A DNA stretch of 60,024 nt from Nitrospirota bacterium (GTDB lineage: Bacteria; Nitrospirota; 9FT-COMBO-42-15; HDB-SIOI813): positions 1-60,024 of the forward strand of contig JACRGV010000120.1 in assembly GCA_016212215.1 (NCBI GenBank), in the 5' to 3' direction. A program made the position numbers and the translations under genes. Below are positions 26,013 to 35,328 of the stretch, piece by piece. Every line of letters starts with the position of its first letter. Positions within the stretch are counted from its first letter, which is position 1. The notes beneath the pieces are model-generated. The model was not told where the DNA came from. It saw nothing but the letters and a program-made list of their open reading frames with translations, and did not search any database.

Positions 26013-26642
26013 TTATAATCCTTTGCTTCCCTTGTATTCTGAGGTCCTAAAATAGTTTACAGCCTCCTCTAACTCCTCTATCTTCTTAGAGACTGCTGAT
26101 AATTGTCCCTTTAGTTCCTTATCGGCTGATGGGGTATCTGATAAAACTGATTGGATTGCGGCATTTAATGCTGATAGTTCCTGTATCCTTAACTTTGCAT
26201 CACGTATCCTTTTATCCAAAGATACAGTAAGCTCGGTTATGCTGTCTGCCAGTTCTGACAACTGGTCATTATCCCGTAACTTGAATCTATGCGTAAGGTC
26301 ACCCTTTCCGATCTCTTCAAGCACCTTTTCAAAACGGTGCAGAGGCCCGGCAATCCTGTGAGACATGAATATCATTACTGCTATCCCTATTACACCTGTG
26401 ATGGCAAGGATAATCAGATTTGCCAGAAACAAAGTCGGCAGGAAATATTCGGATGTCTTTGCAATCCTGAAATCAGAACCGACAAATCCGGTGGTCAATG
26501 TCCCTCTGGAAAGATAGATAAAAAAGCCGATGGCAAGGATGACCTCTATTAAAATAATAATCAGGAACTTTATTGTAAAATCTACCTGGAACTTCTTTTT
26601 TATGAAATAGTTTCTCCGCCTGAATAAAGGGCTATCACTCAT
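26013..26642 (-). CDS. HAMP-domain membrane protein
   Basis: A 209-residue inner-membrane protein: two hydrophobic segments (FTIKFLIIILIEVILAIGFFIYL, about 23-45, and LFLANLIILAITGVIGIAVMIFM, about 71-93) flank a short periplasmic loop. Then comes a HAMP linker (HRIAGPLHRFEKVLEEIGKGDLTHRFKLRD) and a C-terminal coiled coil. No kinase, cyclase or methyl-accepting output domain follows, so it may signal through partners or be structural. It overlaps the SurA-like gene by 8 bases. Confidence 0.75.
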   Translation of the reverse strand: MSDSPLFRRRNYFIKKKFQVDFTIKFLIIILIEVILAIGFFIYLSRGTLTTGFVGSDFRIAKTSEYFLPTLFLANLIILAITGVIGIAVMIFMSHRIAGPLHRFEKVLEEIGKGDLTHRFKLRDNDQLSELADSITELTVSLDKRIRDAKLRIQELSALNAAIQSVLSDTPSADKELKGQLSAVSKKIEELEEAVNYFRTSEYKGSKGL

Positions 26643-27471
26643 GGGTCATCCCTTTTAAGAGCTTATCGTTTATACTGATAGAGGCTGTCTTCTTTATACC
26701 CCTCAACCACTCTTCAATTGACTCATGTTTTTTCTGTTCAAGTACAAATTCCTTAATCCTGTCATGCAGGTCTTTAAGAGGAGGAACAGGTACACTCTCT
26801 TTATTTAGGACTTTTATTACAGTTATGCGGCCATCCATTTCCTCAATTACCCTGACCTCGCCGGCATTCATATCATACGCCTTATTAAGAACATCCTCTT
26901 CCAGCCCCATCCCTGCTGTCTCATAAGTCAATGGCCCTATCGTCTCTTCACCTTTTATCTCCTCACCTTTCAGCATCTTATTTTTAATGACATCAGTATT
27001 TTTCTTATCTATACCTTCAACAAGCCTGAGGGTCAGTTTATGCTGAAGCCTGTTATACTGCTCCTGTATCTCGTCTTCTGTTACAAACAACCTGTCATTC
27101 CATTCTTTTGTCTTTGCCTCAATTAAATCCCTGATAAGGGTCTGCTCCCAGAATGTCCTGATAGTCTCAATAAACCTCTCATCCTCTGCAAGCCCCATCC
27201 TCGCTGCCTCTTGAATCATGAGTTTCTTATCAATCATAAGCTCAAGCTGTTCTTCGATAACACGGGATGTCAGCTTAAAAGCGTGGTCCCGCCTTGAGTT
27301 TACAGCAAGCTCCTTCTGGAATTCTTTTAAAAGGATGGGAGACTTATTAACGGATGCAACTGCCTGCTCTCTATTTTTTTCTCCTCCACAGGCAGAAATA
27401 AACATAATCAGGATTAAAAAGACGGGAAATATTTTCAGAAAAGTCAATAAAAAAAATATTTCTTTACGCAC
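26635..27471 (-). CDS. SurA/PpiC-like chaperone lipoprotein
   Basis: A 278-residue lipoprotein: signal peptide with lipobox ISAC (FLILIMFISACGG), then a SurA_N-like helical domain (ASVNKSPILLKEFQKELAV, EEQLELMIDKKLMIQEAARMG) and a shortened parvulin-like region (ETIGPLTYETAGMGLEEDVLNKAYDMNAGEV). It probably assists folding of outer-membrane or periplasmic proteins. Peptidyl-prolyl isomerase activity is doubtful because the parvulin domain looks reduced. First gene of a three-gene minus-strand run. Confidence 0.72.
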   Translation of the reverse strand: MRKEIFFLLTFLKIFPVFLILIMFISACGGEKNREQAVASVNKSPILLKEFQKELAVNSRRDHAFKLTSRVIEEQLELMIDKKLMIQEAARMGLAEDERFIETIRTFWEQTLIRDLIEAKTKEWNDRLFVTEDEIQEQYNRLQHKLTLRLVEGIDKKNTDVIKNKMLKGEEIKGEETIGPLTYETAGMGLEEDVLNKAYDMNAGEVRVIEEMDGRITVIKVLNKESVPVPPLKDLHDRIKEFVLEQKKHESIEEWLRGIKKTASISINDKLLKGMTHE

Positions 27472-27495
27472 GGCACGGATTATAACATTTTACAC

Positions 27496-27524
27496 TTGAC
27501 TTGTATATTCCAATTCTTTAAAAT
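27496..27524 (+). promoter_or_regulatory. Candidate sigma-70 promoter for the HU gene
   Basis: TTGACT (27496-27501), 17-base spacer, TAAAAT (27519-27524), about 80 bases before the ATG. A near-perfect ribosome-binding site AAGGAGGTGA follows at 27588-27597. Confidence 0.55.
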
Positions 27525-27603
27525 TCTGGCTTAAACATTAGTAAATCTGGTTATCTTCAAATTACTTGAAAAATACAACAGAAAAGGAAGGAGGTGAAAC
27601 AGG

Positions 27604-27882
27604 ATGACAAAAGCCGAATTCGTTGATGCAATCCAAAAGGCAGCTAAGGGATCCACACTCAGCAAGAGAGAGACAGAAGATTTGGTAGATAGTATCTTTG
27701 ATGTATTGTCCAAGTCTATTAAAAAAGACAAGAGGTTTGCTTATCCGGGCTTTGGTACCTTCACAGTAAGGACCAGAAAGGCCAGGACCGGAAGAAACCC
27801 GAGAACAGGAGAGACAATAAAGATAAAGGCAAGCAAGACTATCTCATTCAAGCCTGCACCAAAGCTAAAGGGTATGCTGTAA
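27604..27882 (+). CDS. HU/IHF-family DNA-binding protein
   Basis: A 92-residue HU-fold protein: MTKAEFVDAIQKAAKG dimerisation helices, then the FGTFTVRTRKARTGRNPRTGETIKIKASKTISFKPAP arm that inserts in the minor groove, with the conserved RNPxTG tip. It bends and compacts DNA and may assist recombination. It has a strong promoter and ribosome-binding site, which fits high expression, and a perfect hairpin just downstream. Confidence 0.95.
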   Translation: MTKAEFVDAIQKAAKGSTLSKRETEDLVDSIFDVLSKSIKKDKRFAYPGFGTFTVRTRKARTGRNPRTGETIKIKASKTISFKPAPKLKGML

Positions 27883-27900
27883 GAGTTAATGATTATTCTG

Positions 27901-27934
27901 ACACAGAGAGAGGAGCATGCTCCTCTCTCTGTGT
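27901..27934. terminator. Perfect 34-bp palindrome, bidirectional terminator between convergent genes
   Basis: ACACAGAGAGAGGAGCA and its exact complement form a 17-bp stem with no loop, 18 bases after the HU stop and 10 bases from the stop of the converging aldolase gene. The following T-run is weak, but placement argues for termination on both strands. Confidence 0.75.
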
Positions 27935-27943
27935 TTATATGGT

Positions 27944-28597
27944 CTACTTGTTATTAGTAACCTTCTGCCAGTCTTCCATAAATTTCTTAATACCAATATC
28001 CGTAAGCGGGTGAGAGGCCAGTTGCAATAATACCTTGTATGGGATAGTGGCAACGTCTGCCCCCATCATAGCGGCATCCACTACATGAAGCGGGTTTCTT
28101 ATGCTTGCAACAATTATCTCTGTGTCATACCCATAGTTATCAAATATACTCCGTATCTGACTTACTATGTCCATACCAATGTGCGACACGTCATCAAGCC
28201 GTCCGACAAACGGGCTTACGTAAGTTGCCCCTGCCTTTGCTGCAAGGAGTGCCTGAGAGGGAGAGAATATAAGGGTGACATTCGTTTTTATACCTTCCTG
28301 AGTGAGGGTGCGAACGGCCTTTAATCCTTCAGGAAGCATAGGTATTTTTACAACAACATTTTTATGGATTGTGCTAAGCTCCCTTGCCTCTTTGACCATG
28401 CCCTCAGCTTCAAGGGAAATAACCTCCGCACTAATCGGTCCATCCACCAGAGAGCATATCTCTTTAACAAGCCCCCTGAACTCCCTGTTCTCCTTTGAAA
28501 CCAGCGACGGGTTGGTAGTAACACCGTCTATTAAACCAAGGCTTACTGCCTCTTTAATCTCTGCAATGTTTGCTGTATCAATAAAAAATTTCATCAC
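27944..28597 (-). CDS. Fructose-6-phosphate aldolase / small transaldolase
   Basis: A 217-residue TalC/FSA-type transaldolase (the second Met at 28594 may be the true start). Key blocks are [32 protein letters not shown], the Schiff-base lysine in VVVKIPML (about residue 86), [32 protein letters not shown], and a final [11 protein letters not shown]. It belongs to the small transaldolase family that acts on dihydroxyacetone or sedoheptulose phosphates in pentose metabolism. Which of the two activities applies cannot be read here. Confidence 0.9.
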   Translation of the reverse strand: MMKFFIDTANIAEIKEAVSLGLIDGVTTNPSLVSKENREFRGLVKEICSLVDGPISAEVISLEAEGMVKEARELSTIHKNVVVKIPMLPEGLKAVRTLTQEGIKTNVTLIFSPSQALLAAKAGATYVSPFVGRLDDVSHIGMDIVSQIRSIFDNYGYDTEIIVASIRNPLHVVDAAMMGADVATIPYKVLLQLASHPLTDIGIKKFMEDWQKVTNNK

Positions 28598-28615
28598 ACC
28601 TCCTGTTTGTTAGTG

Positions 28616-29995
28616 TTAGTTCAATGACTCATCCAAAAGTTCTACCGTATGTTTTACCTCAGCATTATACCCTAATCTGTTCAAAGAATCCTCAATATGT
28701 ATAGCACATCCGGGACAGCCTGTGGCAACTATTTTTGCACCTGTTTTTTTAATATTCTCTGCCTTCTTCTCTCCTATCTGAGAGGCAAGGTCGTAGTGAT
28801 AAACACTGAATATGCCGCCGAAACCACAGCAGGCATCCGAATCTTCCATATTTACAAAGTCAACAGAGGGGATAGACTTCAGAATATCTCTTGGTTCCTG
28901 ATAAATGCCAAGCCCCTTTTTCAGGTGGCAGGGATCGTGGAAGGTGACGCGGTTTGTTTCATTCGGAAATGACCCCATCCCCACCCTAACCCTCCCCTTG
29001 AAGGGGAGGGAAATTTCCTCTCCCTCAGGGAGAGGATTAAGGTGAGGGTGGGGTTTTTCATCCCTGTTTGTAAATTGCCTGCTCCTAAGCGGTTCAAAGA
29101 TAAACTCATGTACGTCTGTTATTTTATCCGAGAATGCCTGAACATCAAATCCCCCTTCGCCCCCCTTTTCTAAAGGGGGGGATAATAGTACTGGATACTC
29201 CTTCTTCAGCATATTTCCGCATGTTGCACACGAAACAACTATCGCCTCTACGTTCAGCTTAGAAAAAATCTTAACATTCTTCCTTGCCAGTTTCTTTGCC
29301 GTTTCCCTATCCCCGAGTGAAAGTAACGGACTGCCGCAGCAAAACTGTCCTTTCGGGATTATAACATCATAGCCCAGCTTATTCAGTACGCTTATAGTTG
29401 CCTTGCCCATTGCCTGCTTGCTCAGCTCCATAACACAACCGGGATAAAAAGCAACCGTACCTTTTTTATTTGCCTTGGTTGTCCTTATAAGCTCAGGATA
29501 TAAAGAACTCAGCGGCGGACTCCCTATTTCAGGGAGTTTGCGTTTTATATTTTTCCGGACAAACGGGATAGCATTGCTAAACAGCCCGTTTACCGGAAGC
29601 ATCTCATAAATCTTTACAGGAACAGACATCATCCTTGCCATCAACGGCAAAGGCCATCTGAGTCTTAATACTATCTTTGAGGCAATCTTCTCAATAATTC
29701 CAAGCCCTGATTTATCAGCTATATGGGCCTTTGCAGCAAATATAATCTCACTTACCTTTACACCTGTAGGGCAATTTGTATCACAGGTCAGACAACCAAT
29801 ACATGACGTTATCATCCCCTCAAACCGTTCTGTAGTCTCAATACGGCCGTCAAGTACCGCACCGACAAGATTTATCCTCCCGCGTGCAACCATAGTCTCG
29901 TCCCGTGTAATCCCAAACGTAGGACATCCGGTCATGCAGGTACCGCACTTTATGCACTTGTAAATCTCGTCTTTGACTGATGATAGGTAGTTCAT
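28616..29995 (-). CDS. GlcF-like Fe-S oxidoreductase subunit (CCG domains)
   Basis: A 459-residue protein with two [4Fe-4S] motifs at the N-terminus (CIKCGTCMTGCPTFG and CIGCLTCDTNCPTG) and two CCG (cysteine-rich) domains (CVMELSKQ...FCCGSPLLSLGD; DPCHLKKGLG...DACCGFGG). It resembles the iron-sulfur subunit of glycolate or lactate oxidase and HdrD-type proteins. No FAD subunit (GlcD) lies adjacent. Two repeat inserts are read in frame: SPPLEKGGEGGFD (about residues 273-285) and KPHPHLNPLPEGEEISLPFK (about 313-340). The cysteine motifs on both sides are intact. Confidence 0.85.
   Translation of the reverse strand: MNYLSSVKDEIYKCIKCGTCMTGCPTFGITRDETMVARGRINLVGAVLDGRIETTERFEGMITSCIGCLTCDTNCPTGVKVSEIIFAAKAHIADKSGLGIIEKIASKIVLRLRWPLPLMARMMSVPVKIYEMLPVNGLFSNAIPFVRKNIKRKLPEIGSPPLSSLYPELIRTTKANKKGTVAFYPGCVMELSKQAMGKATISVLNKLGYDVIIPKGQFCCGSPLLSLGDRETAKKLARKNVKIFSKLNVEAIVVSCATCGNMLKKEYPVLLSPPLEKGGEGGFDVQAFSDKITDVHEFIFEPLRSRQFTNRDEKPHPHLNPLPEGEEISLPFKGRVRVGMGSFPNETNRVTFHDPCHLKKGLGIYQEPRDILKSIPSVDFVNMEDSDACCGFGGIFSVYHYDLASQIGEKKAENIKKTGAKIVATGCPGCAIHIEDSLNRLGYNAEVKHTVELLDESLN
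28973..29057. repeat. Composite type A repeat inside the GlcF-like gene
   Basis: Near-identical to 1781-1866: CTCCCCTTGAAGGGGAG and CTCTCCCTCAGGGAGAG with CCCCATCCCCACCCT outer arms. It is read in frame as NPLPEGEEISLPFKGRVRVG. Confidence 0.85.
29148..29186. repeat. Type C repeat inside the GlcF-like gene
   Basis: CCCCCCTTTTC-TAAAGGGGGGG palindrome with AATCCCCCTTCG flank, read as SPPLEKGGEGGF. The same unit is intergenic at 56068-56104. Confidence 0.75.
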
Positions 29996-30008
29996 CCGAA
30001 AATCCCTT

Positions 30009-30077
30009 CCGGCGGGGCAAGAAAACCCCGCCTATCCCTATCTACGAGGATAGGCGGGACTTTCTTGTCCCGCTGAT
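30009..30077. repeat. Dispersed hairpin repeat, second copy
   Basis: GGCGGGGCAAGAAAACCCCGCC then AGGATAGGCGGGACTTTCTT and GTCCCGC; partner of 10616-10684. It lies between uvrA and the GlcF-like gene, where it could also attenuate transcription. Confidence 0.65.
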
Positions 30078-30128
30078 TTTCATGTCCCTTTGTGAACCCT
30101 GGCTCATGTGAGTTCATCCGAAAGCCCT

Positions 30129-32645
30129 TCACCTGCTTCCCACAAATTCCCTCAAAAACATCCCCGTATACGACTCATCAATCTTAGCCACCTCTTCCGG
30201 TGTCCCGTACGCAACGATTCTGCCGCCGCCATCACCGCCTTCAGGGCCGAGGTCTATCAAGTAATCCGCATTCTTTATCACATCAGGGTGATGCTCAATC
30301 ACCACGATGGTATTTCCGGCATTAACCAGCCTGTTTAAGACATCAAGGAGCCTCTGAATATCGGCAAAGTGGAGTCCTGTTGTCGGTTCATCAAGTATAT
30401 AGAGCGTCCTGCCTGTTGCACGCCTTGACAGCTCTTTTGAGAGTTTTACCCTCTGTGCCTCTCCGCCTGAGAGTGTTGTTGCCGCCTGCCCTAGTTTCAC
30501 ATAATCAAGGCCAACCTCCCTTAATGTCACCAGTTTATGTCTTATAATTGGGATAGCATCGAAAAACTCAATCGCCTGTGCAACTGTCATATCAAGCACC
30601 TCTGCAATATTCTTCCCCTTGTATTTTATATCAAGGGTCTCCCTGTTGTAGCGCTTCCCCTTACAGACCTCACACGTCACATAAACATCAGGGAGGAAGT
30701 GCATCTCTATCTTTATCAGGCCGTCACCCTGACACGCCTCGCATCTGCCGCCCTTTACATTAAAGCTGTATCTGCCGGATCTGTACCCCCTCATCTTTGA
30801 ATCAGGGAGTTTTGCAAACAGGTCTCGTATGTGCGTAAACAGGCCTGTATATGTAGCAGGGTTTGACCTCGGTGTCCTTCCGATAGGCGACTGATCAATA
30901 TTGATCACCTTATCAAACTCATTCATACCGGTAATCGTACTGCACCCGTCATACTCCTTAGACCTTCTATAGAGGTGATGCGCAACATTTCTGTAAAGTA
31001 CATCAAACAACAGTGTACTCTTTCCTGAACCGGAGACACCGGTAATAGCGGTCAGCAGTCCGATTGGGACAGAGACATCTATATCCTTGAGATTATTCTT
31101 TTTAGCACCCTTTACTGTCAGGAAACGCAGCGGCTTTCTATGGCGTGCCGGCAGGGATATGACCATGTCACCGGAAAGATAGCGGCCTGTAAGGGAGTTT
31201 TTATCCTTCATAATCTGTTTGGGTGTACCCATGGAGATAATTTCACCGCCATGGACACCTGCACCGGGCCCCATATCTATCACATAATCTGATTCCCTGA
31301 TAGTCTCTTCATCATGTTCAACCACAAGGACTGTATTGCCGATGTCCCTCAGCCGTTTAAGCGTGGCAAGCAGTCTTACGTTATCCCTTTGATGAAGACC
31401 GATGCTCGGTTCATCCAATACATACAGGACACCCACAAGGCTTGAGCCGATCTGTGTGGCAAGCCGTATCCTCTGCCCCTCGCCGCCGGAAAGAGTAGCC
31501 GCCTCTCTGTCAAGGGTAAGATAATCAAGCCCTACATTTGACAAAAACAGAAGCCTTTCTTTTATCTCCTTGAGTATGCGCTGGGCAATAAGAGACTCCC
31601 GCTCAGTAAGGGCCAATGTATTGAAAAACCGCACAGCGGCCTTTATGGAAAACCGTGTGGTATCTGCAATCGTCATCCCTTCAATCTTTACTGCAAGAGA
31701 CTCTTTTTTTAATCTTGCACCATTACATAAATGACATATCTCATCAGGCACATCTTCTTCATCATCCTCAGTTCTCAGGTGAACGCCAAGGCCGTCACAC
31801 TCCGGGCACGCACCAACCGGGCTGTTAAATGAGAAAAACCGCGGGGTAATCTCAGGATAGCTTATACCGCAATCAATACAGGCAAGCTTCTCACTGAACA
31901 GGATATCCTTACCTTCTGCGGTGTTAATAATGATTATGCCGTCCGCTAACCGCAATGCAAGCTCAATAGAATCAGCAAGCCTCCTTGTCAATTTTTCAGA
32001 AAGTTCCCTGTTTATGATGAGGCGGTCAATGACAATCTCGATATTATGTTTTTTATTCTTATCAAGGGAAAGCTCCCTTTCAAGGTCTTCAATCCTCCCG
32101 TCAATCCTTGCCCTGACAAAACCCTTCCCCCTCATCTCAGAAAGCTCTTTTCTGTACTCACCCTTCCTGCCTCTGACTATGGGAGATAACACCTGTATCC
32201 TTGTGTCAGAAGGCAGGGATAAAATTTTATCAGTCATCTGCTGGACAGTCTGTGCAGTAATCTCTTTTCCGCATTTATAACAGAAGGGATGGCCGACACG
32301 TGCAAACAGGAGCCTTAAATAATCATATATCTCTGTGATTGTTCCAACTGTTGAGCGGGGATTCCTGCTCGTGGTCTTCTGCTCAATGGAAATGGCCGGT
32401 GACAGCCCTTCAATAGAATCTACATCAGGCTTACTCATCTGCTCAAGAAACTGCCTCGCATAAGCAGACAGGGATTCCACATACCTCCTCTGCCCCTCTG
32501 CATAAATGGTATCAAAGGCAAGCGATGATTTGCCTGAACCGCTGAGGCCCGTAATTACAACAAACTTATCCCGTGGGATTACAACATCAATATTCTTTAG
32601 ATTATGCTCCCTCGCACCTTTTATGATAATACTCTGCTGTTCCAT
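30129..32645 (-). CDS. uvrA: UvrABC excision nuclease subunit A, insertion domain missing
   Basis: An 838-residue UvrA with two ABC ATPase modules: Walker [10 protein letters not shown] (about residue 33) and GVSGSGKST, signatures [12 protein letters not shown] and [11 protein letters not shown], and Walker [14 protein letters not shown] and [10 protein letters not shown]. The UvrB-binding domain is present ([18 protein letters not shown]). Zinc module 1 (CxxC 256/259, 280/283) and the C-terminal zinc module (CEACQGDG...CEVCKGKRY) are intact. Usual UvrA is about 940 residues: here only about 17 mostly acidic residues ([15 protein letters not shown]) link CPECDGLG to CHLCNGARL. The roughly 100-residue insertion domain is absent. 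It starts nucleotide excision repair; damage handling may be altered. Confidence 0.93.
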   Translation of the reverse strand: MEQQSIIIKGAREHNLKNIDVVIPRDKFVVITGLSGSGKSSLAFDTIYAEGQRRYVESLSAYARQFLEQMSKPDVDSIEGLSPAISIEQKTTSRNPRSTVGTITEIYDYLRLLFARVGHPFCYKCGKEITAQTVQQMTDKILSLPSDTRIQVLSPIVRGRKGEYRKELSEMRGKGFVRARIDGRIEDLERELSLDKNKKHNIEIVIDRLIINRELSEKLTRRLADSIELALRLADGIIIINTAEGKDILFSEKLACIDCGISYPEITPRFFSFNSPVGACPECDGLGVHLRTEDDEEDVPDEICHLCNGARLKKESLAVKIEGMTIADTTRFSIKAAVRFFNTLALTERESLIAQRILKEIKERLLFLSNVGLDYLTLDREAATLSGGEGQRIRLATQIGSSLVGVLYVLDEPSIGLHQRDNVRLLATLKRLRDIGNTVLVVEHDEETIRESDYVIDMGPGAGVHGGEIISMGTPKQIMKDKNSLTGRYLSGDMVISLPARHRKPLRFLTVKGAKKNNLKDIDVSVPIGLLTAITGVSGSGKSTLLFDVLYRNVAHHLYRRSKEYDGCSTITGMNEFDKVINIDQSPIGRTPRSNPATYTGLFTHIRDLFAKLPDSKMRGYRSGRYSFNVKGGRCEACQGDGLIKIEMHFLPDVYVTCEVCKGKRYNRETLDIKYKGKNIAEVLDMTVAQAIEFFDAIPIIRHKLVTLREVGLDYVKLGQAATTLSGGEAQRVKLSKELSRRATGRTLYILDEPTTGLHFADIQRLLDVLNRLVNAGNTIVVIEHHPDVIKNADYLIDLGPEGGDGGGRIVAYGTPEEVAKIDESYTGMFLREFVGSR

Positions 32646-32715
32646 AGGTGAGACTATTTTAACACAGGAGCATCTTTAAATTCACCTTTCCAATAAAGGC
32701 GGTAAAATAATCAAG

Positions 32716-33521
32716 TTACATTTTAACTCCGAGTCTTTTCTTCCATATAGCCATGAGAGGCTGCCAATCAAGTTGATCCGCACTTGAGAGGGCATTAAAG
32801 TAATCTGTCTTATCCTCCGCATTCTTTTCATCGGGAACTAAAGGGACAGGCGGCAAGTCAAGCCTGTAAAGGAGTGAAAACAAAAGCATTCTTATTACAC
32901 GTCCATTAAAATCAAGAAAGGGATGGATGCTTAAGAAACGGCCTTCTGCAAAAGCCAGAGCTTCAATGGGTAAATCGCCGGCATCCGGTTTAGAACCCAT
33001 AGCAGACACTCTCGCTTCCAGATCATGGCAATATTGACGCATCAGAACAGGAACTTCAAAATATGAGGGTGGACAGTGCTTCCCGACAGTAACATTTCTG
33101 TTAAGATACTTGCCGGCCCATGTAGGGAATATTTCTCCAAAGGCGTTTTTGTGAAGCATACAAATAAACTCAGAGGTTATTATCAATTCATGATATTTGT
33201 AAGTTAGAATAGCCGCCATCACCTTCTCAACTCCTTTTGCAAGAAAGGGAGCGAGTTCAGAATATGACTTGATACCGAGGCTGGATTCTATGTACCGTGT
33301 GGTTGAGGAATATTCTTCAGAATCTTCATATACTCTTTCAGCATCTTCAAACTGACGTTTTCGCCCTCGAATGCCATGGAAGCACTTACCTGATACGGAA
33401 TGCTTTCCAGATACATTTTCCTTTTTTCCTCTGGAGTGAGGCTTGTCCTCCACTCTTCTATTTTGTTTCTCTGAGACTTGAGCTTTTTCATCTGATTCAC
33501 CTTTTTGTCTGTTTTTATCAA
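32716..33521 (-). pseudogene. Fic-family protein, frameshifted after the inhibitory motif
   Basis: The N-terminal part (MKKLKSQRNKIEEWRTSLTP... SASMAFEGENVSLKML) is read in one frame and stops at about 33288. The catalytic Fic core (FAEGRFLSIHPFLDFNGRVIR, HPFxxxNGR) continues in another frame that is open from about 33531 to 32716. The upstream part of that second frame is lysine/arginine/serine-rich and looks untranslated. The first segment carries an SxxxEG inhibitory motif (SMAFEG). The simplest view is a one-gene Fic protein with a frameshift near 33290-33310. The alternative is an overlapping separate antitoxin and toxin. Confidence 0.6.
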
Positions 33522-33588
33522 AATCTACCATATAATGATCACAGATTGTAATTGGCTACCCAACAATCAAAATCAACAGCAATGCCGG

Positions 33589-33705
33589 CTACATAACATT
33601 ATCCAAAAGTCTTGCCCCATGACATTTTACAACTATCTCCGCAACATCTTCTTTAAGGCGATATACTATTCTATAATTCTCATAAATCTTATTTATGTAA
33701 GCCAT
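33589..33705 (-). pseudogene. RelE/ParE toxin, C-terminal remnant
   Basis: A 38-codon frame (KIYENYRIVYRLKEDVAEIV, then CHGARLL) matches the C-terminal strands of RelE/ParE toxins; the first ~55 residues of the fold are missing. It begins inside the 3' end of the antitoxin gene, where a toxin should start, so an internal deletion removed the toxin's N-terminal half. Confidence 0.6.
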
Positions 33706-33878
33706 CTGGACATCCGTGTATGAACATCTTCGTGCGGTATCCCTTTACCCTTATCCAGTTCTCTCAATCCTGCATCAACCTGAAATTTGAAATACAACTC
33801 CGCCATAATATCATCAATAGTAGTATCCTCTGGGAGAGATTGAATCATACTAATAACTTGCTCCTTTACACCGGCCAT
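33693..33878 (-). CDS. RelB/ParD-type antitoxin, orphaned
   Basis: A 61-residue protein (ATG at 33878, AGGAGGTGG a few bases upstream): VISMIQSLPEDTTIDDIMAELYF, then FQVDAGLRELDKGKGIPHEDV and RMSRWL. This is the usual small antitoxin preceding RelE/ParE toxins. Its partner survives only as a C-terminal remnant, so it is an orphan antitoxin, perhaps still able to bind related toxins or its operator. Confidence 0.7.
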   Translation of the reverse strand: MAGVKEQVISMIQSLPEDTTIDDIMAELYFKFQVDAGLRELDKGKGIPHEDVHTRMSRWLT

Positions 33879-33962
33879 TTTACCACCTCCTCGACATTCA
33901 CAATATATCATTTTGAAGTACCCCTTCACAAGGGGATAATATAACTTAAGGGGGAGTTACAG

Positions 33963-34047
33963 AATTATTAACGCAGGTTTTATGCCTTATTAGAAAGGGA
34001 GTTATTAGGGATTTTTATCTAAGCAAGAAGAGAATTACGTATGTCCC
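33963..34047. repeat. ~85-bp direct repeat, left copy
   Basis: ATTATTAACGCAGGTTTTAT, then TTAGAAA, GGGATT, TATCTAAGCAAGAAGAGAAT and TACGTATGTCCC. It recurs at 38614-38696 in the same orientation with a few mismatches. The two copies flank a 4.6-kb accessory block. Confidence 0.8.
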
Positions 34048-34070
34048 AGGTTAACTACCAAAATTTCTGA

Positions 34071-34331
34071 TTAAATCTGAGCAATAAGTGTTCCTTTATG
34101 TTGTTTTTCTGTCAGGGCTAATTCAAAAAGACAATTGGCAGCTTTGACCACCTTATCTGCCCATCCAGGTGGAAAGTATGTTTCACCACAACCACTGCAA
34201 ACCCAAGCTGTTATCCCTGAAAGTCTTACCTTAACTCCTTCCCTTTCAAATTCCTGGGTTATTGTTTTTTTCTCAAGCGTGCCTAAACATTCCGGACAGG
34301 GGTGATCCATCAATCCTTTTTTTTGTTTCAT
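34071..34331 (-). CDS. YgiT/MqsA-type zinc-finger antitoxin
   Basis: An 86-residue protein with two CxxC knuckles (CPECLGTLEKKT... CSGCGETYFPP), the YgiT-type zinc finger of MqsA-like antitoxins, followed by a short helical C-terminus; no full HTH domain is visible. The ATG at 34331 overlaps the upstream toxin stop by 4 bases. The order toxin-then-antitoxin is usual for this MqsRA/DUF4258 class. Confidence 0.75.
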   Translation of the reverse strand: MKQKKGLMDHPCPECLGTLEKKTITQEFEREGVKVRLSGITAWVCSGCGETYFPPGWADKVVKAANCLFELALTEKQHKGTLIAQI

Positions 34332-34660
34332 TTTATTTTCCCTCGTCTGTTTGGACTTATCCACCATGGCTTTTGCGGTATATATGCAGTTATGATGTCT
34401 ATAATTTCTGAATTAGTGTAATCGCATATAACATGTAAAGGTGAAGTTGTTGTTTCTGTAAAGTAAAAGCTACCTACAATAAGACATCGCTTCTCGTCAG
34501 TATAATTTTCTAATATTTTGCCATTCTCGATAGCCTCTATAATATTACCCTCAGAAAATCCTTCTTCAATCATATGCCGGATAGCATGAATTTTTATCCT
34601 ATAGTTTTTTGATATAACAAGCGGCCTGATCTTTTCAAGTATTATATGATCTTGCGTCAT
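34328..34660 (-). CDS. DUF4258 toxin-like protein (RelE/MqsR-like fold)
   Basis: A 110-residue protein: YRIKIHAIRHMIEEGFSEGNIIEAIENGKILENYTDEKRCLIVGSF, the His-containing pattern of DUF4258 proteins that pair with YgiT-type antitoxins. The ATG at 34660 (MTQDHIILEKIRPL) fits the family better than a start at 34735. It is the first gene of a coupled pair with the zinc-finger antitoxin, and a likely ribonuclease by analogy. Confidence 0.7.
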   Translation of the reverse strand: MTQDHIILEKIRPLVISKNYRIKIHAIRHMIEEGFSEGNIIEAIENGKILENYTDEKRCLIVGSFYFTETTTSPLHVICDYTNSEIIDIITAYIPQKPWWISPNRRGKIK

Positions 34661-34876
34661 TTTATAACAAAATAGTATGCTATTATTATAATCTTTGCAA
34701 GAAGAAAGTCCTGGCAATATCTCAATTGACAGCATAATCTCATCCTATTGTAACCTCGAAAAAATAAATTCATATGTCTGTTTAAAATCGATCTAATCGG
34801 GGTTCGATCTAATCGGGGTCGGACCATAAATAACCAGGGCTTTTTAGATGTTATAGAAAAGTCCTGAGTTCGTACG

Positions 34877-35172
34877 TCATACAAAATATATCTGTCCCGG
34901 TATATTCTCGATATTAATTACTTTATTAGTTATGGGGTTACGGTACATAATACGATAGTCACCATAAATAATTTCAAGACAGGATGAATCACCAATCTCA
35001 GGAATAATACGTCCTGATAAAGGAAAATCCTGCAGGCGATCAGTCGCCTCAATTAATCGCATCGCAAATAGGGCGGCCCTGTCAACAGAATCGCGTGCAA
35101 TATACTCAGCAATGGAATTAACGTCTTCTAATGCAGAGGGTGCCCAGATTATATGCGATCAGAAATCGGCAT
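34877..35172 (-). pseudogene. ParE/RelE toxin with early frameshift
   Basis: From about 35148 to 34877 the frame reads IIWAPSALEDVNSIAEYIAR, then FAMRLIEATDRLQDFPLSGR and LEIIYGDYRIMYR, a complete ParE fold of about 91 residues. The plausible start, ATG at 35172 with GAAAGAGAGAG before it, gives MPISDRI and then a TAA; one missing base near 35150 separates it from the toxin frame. No antitoxin gene is adjacent. It starts just beyond the attC site, so it may have been a cassette gene. Confidence 0.65.
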
Positions 35173-35189
35173 CTCTCTCTTTCAAACTA

Positions 35190-35251
35190 CATAACGTAAA
35201 GTTGAGGGGCGCGCAGTTTTTGGCGCGTCCCACTCGAACGCCATGTTAGGC
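35190..35251 (-). other. attC-like integron recombination site
   Basis: On the minus strand it starts GCCTAAC (R'') and ends ACGTTATG, with inner arms GGGACGCGCC and GCGCGCCCC around AAAAACT that pair as a hairpin with one G-T mismatch. Length is 62 bases. GTTATG-type cores are known from Vibrio attC sites. It lies downstream of the YciI gene in cassette orientation. Confidence 0.65.
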
Positions 35252-35328
35252 ATTATTCGGGAATTCATAACTGAAAGACACTGGGACAGTCTCACTTTTG
35301 AAGCCAGACAGAACCGACAAGAGTTCAT

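Noticed and set aside
33300-33531. Full N-terminus of the catalytic Fic frame up to 33531
   Set aside because: This part is basic, serine-rich and lacks Fic similarity, whereas the overlapping frame matches the Fic N-terminus.
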